Part shown: piece after piece, positions 59,427-64,000 of the stretch
Layout of the letters: the number at the start of each line of letters is the position of its first letter
Numbering within the stretch: the stretch's first letter is position 1
Origin: G963662655 sp963665015
GTDB lineage: Bacteria; Cloacimonadota; Cloacimonadia; Cloacimonadales; JAIOQZ01
NCBI GenBank assembly: GCA_963665015.2
Contig: CAXXSY010000004.1
Coordinates: forward strand, 1,798,001 to 1,862,000
DNA: 64,000 nucleotides
Direction: 5' to 3'
Notes under the pieces: model-generated
The model's database searches: none
What the model was told of the DNA's origin: nothing
The model's input: the letters and a program-made list of their open reading frames with translations, nothing else
Program-made: the position numbers and the translations under genes

Positions 59427-60896
59427 CTATTTTAGCAGCAGCATCTTACGGACGATCTTTTCAGATTCTGTCTGAAGAATATACAGATAAACACCTGTCG
59501 CGACAGGATGTCCGGATCGATCGAAGCCATCCCACGAAACGCTGTGCATGCCGACATCGCGATAGCCGTCGTCGAGCCTGCGGATGAGCTGACCCTTGTT
59601 GTTGAAGATGGAGAGGTTGATATTCGAGCTTTGCACCAGGTAGTAGCGAATCTCGGTATCCGGGTTGAACGGATTGGGTGTGTTCGCCATCAGCTGGGTA
59701 CGCTGAAACGCTTCGATCTTCTCGTCCATATCGTCAATATCGAGCAAGTATTCGGTGGTATATTGGATCAGGTCGTCGCTGAAACGGATCGTTCCGTCGA
59801 AGCTGTCGCCGTCCATCAGATCCGATACATCTTCAGAACGGTAGGTCACCGGCTCGGAGTAGTCCAGACTCATTGGGTGGAACAGGCGGATTTCGCGGTT
59901 GACTTCTACTTCTGCCATGATCGGAAAATTCGCTTCGTTGTCCGTGTATTGCAGTTCGATATAGGTTTGGTCTTCCTCCTGAATCAGGTGGATATCGGTG
60001 AGCTGGGGCGGCGTGCTGGTGAAGGGATCGACGCTGAATACCCTCGGGTACATGTAGGCTCCGGTACCGGAATCGGCATTCTGAATCCCCTCTGTAAGGG
60101 AAACGATCGCGGTTGTGGAACCGCAGAGGAGCTTGGGATTGACCAGGTCGAACCAGCTCGAGAAATCGCTGTCGTCGATCAGATCTTCCCAGTCGCAAGA
60201 CAGGATGAGCATATTGTTCGCGGTCACGATCTCGGACTCGATCGAGCCGATCAACTGCATGTCGTCCAGTCCGCTGTCGCCGAGTATTTTATAGAGCCCC
60301 GGCTCGAACATGCCGGGCTGGTTGACCGAATAGACCATCGCGAAGATGGGATAGGTTTCAGGATCGACCGGATTCAAGATACCGATGGAATACGAGTAGA
60401 ATTCCCAGCCGGATTGCACGGGAAATCCACCGCCGGCGTTCTGGATTGCCAGGATCAGGTGGTTGTTCGAGAACGTGGCGTAATCCGCGACGATCTCAAG
60501 ATTGTCTCCGCCCATGATCGAATCGTCGGTATTATCTTCGGAAAGCTTCGTGAGCAGCGAAACGGGAGGGATTTGGTCAAGGGGGTGATAAATCGGCAGA
60601 ACGCTGTTGAAATCGCCGCCAACAATCTTGAAACCGTAGTACGCATCATTATCCACTGGCGCAAGTGCTTCCCCTTCCCATGTCTGGGGTGTATCGTTCT
60701 GCTGGGTCATCATGGTTTCGATTACGCCGATATCGCCGTTGAACAGCAAATAGCTCTGCTGATCGGCTTCACAGCGTATCCGGATGTTCCCGTTTTCAAG
60801 CTTGCCGCTGAACCTCGGATTGTTCCACTGGTCGTATCCCTGTGCGTTCAGCAGTACGGTGATGATCGCGAGAATGATGAATACTGTGCGTTTCAA
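59427..60896 (-). CDS. Secreted protein of unknown function with C-terminal sorting tail
   Basis: A 489-residue protein with signal peptide (TVFIILAIITVLLNAQG). The main part is beta-rich with no recognised enzyme motif (IRIRCEADQQSYLLFNGDIGV; NLEIVADYATFSNNHLILAIQNAGGG). It has a slight resemblance to family proteins that carry substrate-binding beta-sandwiches. The tail is NTPNPFNPDTEIRYYL ... GVYLYIL, ending RKMLLLK. AAGGAGAG lies about 7 bases before the start. It stands about 140 bases downstream of the methyltransferase gene on the same strand. Confidence 0.78.
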   Translation of the reverse strand: MKRTVFIILAIITVLLNAQGYDQWNNPRFSGKLENGNIRIRCEADQQSYLLFNGDIGVIETMMTQQNDTPQTWEGEALAPVDNDAYYGFKIVGGDFNSVLPIYHPLDQIPPVSLLTKLSEDNTDDSIMGGDNLEIVADYATFSNNHLILAIQNAGGGFPVQSGWEFYSYSIGILNPVDPETYPIFAMVYSVNQPGMFEPGLYKILGDSGLDDMQLIGSIESEIVTANNMLILSCDWEDLIDDSDFSSWFDLVNPKLLCGSTTAIVSLTEGIQNADSGTGAYMYPRVFSVDPFTSTPPQLTDIHLIQEEDQTYIELQYTDNEANFPIMAEVEVNREIRLFHPMSLDYSEPVTYRSEDVSDLMDGDSFDGTIRFSDDLIQYTTEYLLDIDDMDEKIEAFQRTQLMANTPNPFNPDTEIRYYLVQSSNINLSIFNNKGQLIRRLDDGYRDVGMHSVSWDGFDRSGHPVATGVYLYILQTESEKIVRKMLLLK

Positions 60897-61039
60897 GATT
60901 TCTCTCCTTGCTTTTTTTCATTTTCTTATCGAGAGTGAAATCCTGTCAATGGAAAATCGCATAAATCTTTTCTTCATCGAAACTTCGCGGAAACTTCAAG
61001 CAATCGGTGCGCATCCAGTTTCAGATGTTGAGCGTCATT

Positions 61040-61819
61040 CTATAACGAATCTGTCACGACATACCACGCGGCGGTGGTGAGTATGTCGAATCGCAGCGGA
61101 ATGGGAAGAGGAAGCGGGATGGAGGGAAGATTGAACTTGCTGCGGTATATGGGGTTGATAAGCCAGAGCCGTCGATCGAGAACGGTGAGCTCGCAGTTGC
61201 GGCAGAGCTTTTCGAAATCGCGGGTGGATAGCCCGATCGGCGGTAGTTCGAGCAGACCTTCGAGTCGTTCGCCCTTTTCGCCGGCGATCCGCAGCCACTT
61301 TTCGTATATTGCGGGAGGTAGCAGGTGCATCCAGGGGCATTTACCGGGGATGGTGTCCGCCATCTGCTGGTGTCCACCAAAAGGCATCGACCATGGCGGG
61401 AACCCGACGAACAGCACACCACCGTCCGCGAGGAGGCTTTTGCATAGCGTCATCAGCACGCGCTTGGCACTTACGTGCTCGATCACGTCTTTGAGGATGA
61501 CGATGTCGAACTTTTCCTTGCACGAGGCGGTCCACTGGAAGATATCCGCCACATCGAGTTGCATCCTGCCGTCTTCGACCTTGTCCGCGAAGAATTTTTG
61601 AGCCCATTCGATCTTGGATTGGCTGAGGTCGATTCCGACGCCGGTAGCGCCTTCGTCCAGAAATCGATCGAGCACGCCGGCTTCGCCGCACCCGAGTTCG
61701 AGCACGCGTCTTCCTTTCATGGGCATGAACGGCAGCAGGACAGGCAGGATGGCGTCGCCGCAGACCTGACGCTGTTGCAACATCTTACGATGACGATTAT
61801 TATGAAATGGTAACGGCAT
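61040..61819 (-). CDS. Class I SAM-dependent methyltransferase
   Basis: A 259-residue enzyme with the AdoMet motifs in order: VLELGCGEAGVLDRFLDEGA (motif I, residues 40-59), GVGIDLSQSKIEWAQ (motif II), FDIVILKDVIEHVSAKRVL (post-I to motif III) and LLADGGVLFVGFPPW. The pattern resembles UbiG/Methyltransf_11 proteins; the substrate is unknown. A proline-rich hydrophobic C-terminal segment (LPSIPLPLPIPLRFDIL) suggests membrane association. GAGGT precedes the start. Confidence 0.85.
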   Translation of the reverse strand: MPLPFHNNRHRKMLQQRQVCGDAILPVLLPFMPMKGRRVLELGCGEAGVLDRFLDEGATGVGIDLSQSKIEWAQKFFADKVEDGRMQLDVADIFQWTASCKEKFDIVILKDVIEHVSAKRVLMTLCKSLLADGGVLFVGFPPWSMPFGGHQQMADTIPGKCPWMHLLPPAIYEKWLRIAGEKGERLEGLLELPPIGLSTRDFEKLCRNCELTVLDRRLWLINPIYRSKFNLPSIPLPLPIPLRFDILTTAAWYVVTDSL

Positions 61820-61901
61820 GATAACCTCCGATGCGAAGGAGACCTATCGAGCGTGCGGTTGTCAAGCGGAAAGTACGCACATCGGAAGGCAAACAAAATG
61901 A

Positions 61902-61931
61902 TTGACAATGTTTAGAAATCATTGATATTTT
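61902..61931 (+). promoter_or_regulatory. Candidate promoter of the PIN-PhoH gene
   Basis: TTGACA (61902-61907) and TATTTT (61926-61931) are separated by 18 bases, about 70 bases before the start at 62003. Confidence 0.45.
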
Positions 61932-62002
61932 TGATAGACACAAGAAAAAACACCCTGTTACCCGTCAGGGCTGACAGAGTGTTCTTTGAATGGAGCGAGA
62001 AT

Positions 62003-63343
62003 ATGGAAAAGATTTACGTTCTGGACACTAATGTGCTGATACACGATCCGCAAGCGCTGTTTTCGTTCGAAGAGAACCGCGTCGTGATTCCAATCACCGT
62101 GATCGAAGAGATCGATAACTTCAAAAAGGGGCTCGACGAGAAAGGTCGCAACGCGCGCCAGATCGGACGATACCTTGACCAGTTGCGCCAGAAAGGCAGC
62201 CTTCAGGACGGTATTCGCACCGATAAAGGCGGATTGATCCAGGTCGCCCTCAGCCGCAAGATTTCCGATACGGCAAGCGACATTCTGATCACCGATACCA
62301 ACGACAACCTGATCATCGGTACCGCGCTGTACTTCCAGAAAAAATATAGCGACTCGGTCGTGATTCTCGTCTCGAAAGACGCCAACGTCCGTATCAAGGC
62401 GAACGCGGTGCAACTCAAGTCCGAGAATTTCGAGTCGGATCATATCAAGTTCGAGGAACTCTACACGGGCTTGACCGAACTGGGTCTGACCGAGAAGCAA
62501 TACAAAGATTTCCTGGAGAGGGAATATCTGACCCGCAGGAATTTCCAATACTATCCACAGCAATTCGTGCGGGTGGTGAACAAGAAAAAACCGACCGAAT
62601 ACACCATGACGCGCTACTCGGCATCCACCAAGACCCTCTACCCGCTTGCGTACTACAAAGGGCAGAAGGTGTTCGGCATTACGGCGCGGAACGTCGAGCA
62701 AGCGCTGGCGTTCGATCTCCTCTTGGACGACGAAGTCAAGATGGTGAGCCTGGCCGGGATGGCCGGAACGGGGAAGACGCTCATCGCCATCGCCGCGGGA
62801 TTGAACCAGGTGATGGAAGAAGATAAATACACGCGTCTGGTGATCTCGCGTCCGATATCGCCGCTGGGCAAGGACCTCGGCTTCCTCCCCGGCAGCAAGG
62901 CGGAGAAGTTCAATCCCTGGATGCAACCCATCTACGACAATATGGAAATCCTGCTGCTGGGCCACGAAGACCACGCGGACAACGGAAAGATATTTGGGAA
63001 GAAGCGTCCCTCGCTGGACGAATACCTCGACTACGGTTTCATCGAACTCGAACCGCTGACTTACATCCGCGGGAGAAGTCTGCCCAAGCAGTTCATCATC
63101 ATCGACGAGGCGCAGAACCTCTCACCGCACGAGATGAAGACAATCATAACCCGTGCCGGCGAAGGCACCAAGATCGTGCTGACCGGCGATCCATACCAGA
63201 TCGATATCCCATACCTGGATTCCGAGAGCAACGGACTGAGCGTCGTTGTCGAGAAGCTCAAGAACGAGGATATCGTTGGGCACGTAACGCTCGAGAAAGG
63301 CGAACGATCCAGACTGGCGGATATCGCGGCGAAATACTTTTAA
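62003..63343 (+). CDS. PIN-domain PhoH-family ATPase (PhoH2-like)
   Basis: A 446-residue cytosolic protein. Residues 1-150 form a PIN RNase domain: YVLDTNVLIHDP with the first acidic residue, VIEEIDNFKKG, DILITDTNDNLIIG. Residues of about 230-446 form a PhoH ATPase with Walker A GMAGTGKTL (Lys258) and Walker B IIDEAQN (near residue 367). Such fusions act as ATP-driven RNA helicase-RNases in Actinobacteria. The frame extends upstream to 61922, but the ATG at 62003 has GGAG 7 bases before it and begins exactly at the PIN domain. It overlaps the next gene by one base. Confidence 0.92.
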   Translation: MEKIYVLDTNVLIHDPQALFSFEENRVVIPITVIEEIDNFKKGLDEKGRNARQIGRYLDQLRQKGSLQDGIRTDKGGLIQVALSRKISDTASDILITDTNDNLIIGTALYFQKKYSDSVVILVSKDANVRIKANAVQLKSENFESDHIKFEELYTGLTELGLTEKQYKDFLEREYLTRRNFQYYPQQFVRVVNKKKPTEYTMTRYSASTKTLYPLAYYKGQKVFGITARNVEQALAFDLLLDDEVKMVSLAGMAGTGKTLIAIAAGLNQVMEEDKYTRLVISRPISPLGKDLGFLPGSKAEKFNPWMQPIYDNMEILLLGHEDHADNGKIFGKKRPSLDEYLDYGFIELEPLTYIRGRSLPKQFIIIDEAQNLSPHEMKTIITRAGEGTKIVLTGDPYQIDIPYLDSESNGLSVVVEKLKNEDIVGHVTLEKGERSRLADIAAKYF

Positions 63344-64000
63344 TGGAACAAGTTACTCAAGATCACGAACTGATCGATGTCGATAAGCTGTCGATCGGGA
63401 TGTGCCTGTCGCGTCCCGTTCACAACGAGTTCGGGCTGAAACTGCTCGATGCGGGTGTGTATATCAATTCGGAACTCCAGATCGAGAAGTTGCGCCAGGG
63501 TGGTGTGCGGAAAGTATTCGTATCGCGAGATCAAAGCCAGGTCGAGACGGGCACCGCCATCGAGAAGAAGCAAGCCGACACCGAGTTCCGCAGGGAGATC
63601 GAAGACCCCGACAAGATCATTGACAGTCTGAAGCAGGAACTCGTCGTCGCCCGCAAGATCTACGATTCGGCAAAAAGCGCAATCGACGATGTGCTGCACA
63701 ACGTTCGCATGGGCAAGAACATCGACAGCGAAACGGTCCGAAGCACAGCCAGCAACCTGATCGAAAGCGTCGTGCACAACCACCAGGCGCTCATCAGCAT
63801 GGTCAACCTGAAGCGGACCGACGAATATACATTCAACCACAGCGTCAACGTCACCGCCATATCGCTATCCATCGCCACACACCTGTCCATGTCGCCGGAG
63901 CAACTCGACATGGTCGGAATCGGTGCGCTCATGCACGATGTCGGCAAGGCGAAGATCGATATCAACATCATCAACAAGCCCGGGAAGCTCACCGAGGAAG
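63343..64000 (+). CDS. HD-GYP domain cyclic-di-GMP phosphodiesterase (3' partial)
   Basis: The gene starts at the ATG overlapping the previous stop (TAATG) and is still open at the right edge; 219 codons are visible. Residues of about 8-70 match the DUF3391-type N-terminal domain (IDVDKLSIGMCLSRPVHNEFGLKLLDAG). The HD-GYP domain begins near residue 145, with FNHSVNVTAISLSIA and then MHDVGKAKID, the HD metal motif. The GYP motif would lie outside the window. These enzymes break down cyclic-di-GMP and often regulate motility, in keeping with the flagellar genes, although they are 50 kb apart. Confidence 0.9.
   Translation, partial: MEQVTQDHELIDVDKLSIGMCLSRPVHNEFGLKLLDAGVYINSELQIEKLRQGGVRKVFVSRDQSQVETGTAIEKKQADTEFRREIEDPDKIIDSLKQELVVARKIYDSAKSAIDDVLHNVRMGKNIDSETVRSTASNLIESVVHNHQALISMVNLKRTDEYTFNHSVNVTAISLSIATHLSMSPEQLDMVGIGALMHDVGKAKIDINIINKPGKLTEE

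Overview
The window is about 64 kb of chromosome from a Gram-negative, flagellated bacterium of roughly even base composition. Seven predicted secreted proteins end in the same kind of C-terminal module: a PNPFNP motif, a FlgD-like Ig fold with GVY-Y, and a final LK or MK. With the outer-membrane beta-barrels, lipoproteins and DUF4097/DUF898 proteins, this points to the FCB superphylum. Candidate phyla such as Cloacimonadota and relatives are rich in such tails. The phylum is an inference; no rRNA or ribosomal protein is present to fix it.

Layout. 1-4.8 kb: the 3' part of a CotH/lamin-tail secreted protein, a GAF-domain protein, and a TetR regulator overlapping a lipoprotein aspartyl protease with a PDZ domain. 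4.9-6.5 kb: an IS1182-like element with candidate terminal inverted repeats, next to short tandem repeats. 6.7-9.5 kb (minus): an operon of outer-membrane barrel, nitroreductase and adenosine deaminase. 9.8-15.3 kb: a late flagellar cluster (flagellin, FliD, FliS, FlgM-like anti-sigma factor, Cys-rich protein), with a fragment of an SGNH-type hydrolase between flagellin and FliD. 15.4-17.0 kb (minus): formate-tetrahydrofolate ligase. 17.7-19.9 kb: a DUF2089/DUF4097/SHOCT-like operon closed by a strong terminator. 20.2-29.3 kb (minus): four large secreted proteins, three of them tandem paralogues. 29.5-33.2 kb: a PDZ/retropepsin-like protein behind a consensus sigma-54 promoter, then a MacB/FtsX-type permease. 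33.4-36.8 kb: an antiporter fused to a PTS EIIA domain, a small membrane protein and a five-repeat DUF898 protein. 37.1-39.5 kb: NifS-like desulfurase, an IscU fusion and an outer-membrane barrel. 39.6-41.9 kb: an HPP membrane protein and an FG-GAP secreted protein. 42.0-51.0 kb: a compact, mostly overlapping plus-strand run (RmlB-like epimerase, MltD-like transglycosylase, RimI, NadB, Tmk, two S41 proteases). 51.2-55.0 kb: SNF2-family ATPase, YjbQ and tRNA-Pro(GGG). 55.0-55.7 kb: a non-coding array of GTGAC-centred repeats. 56.1-58.5 kb: SppA with an N-terminal barrel-like domain. 58.6-59.2 kb: a 300-bp tandem duplication of intergenic repeats. 59.4-64.0 kb: another secreted protein and a methyltransferase (minus), then PIN-PhoH ATPase and the start of an HD-GYP phosphodiesterase (plus).

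Two themes run through the window. One is envelope biology: secreted cargo, barrels, periplasmic proteases and cell-wall hydrolysis. The other is an unusual intergenic repeat landscape. Most longer non-coding gaps are mosaics of the same few hairpin-forming modules, such as GCCAAGCTCCAGCTTGGC, in either orientation. The most distinctive unexplained structure is the array of about 14 GTGAC...TTTCC sites beside the tRNA gene.
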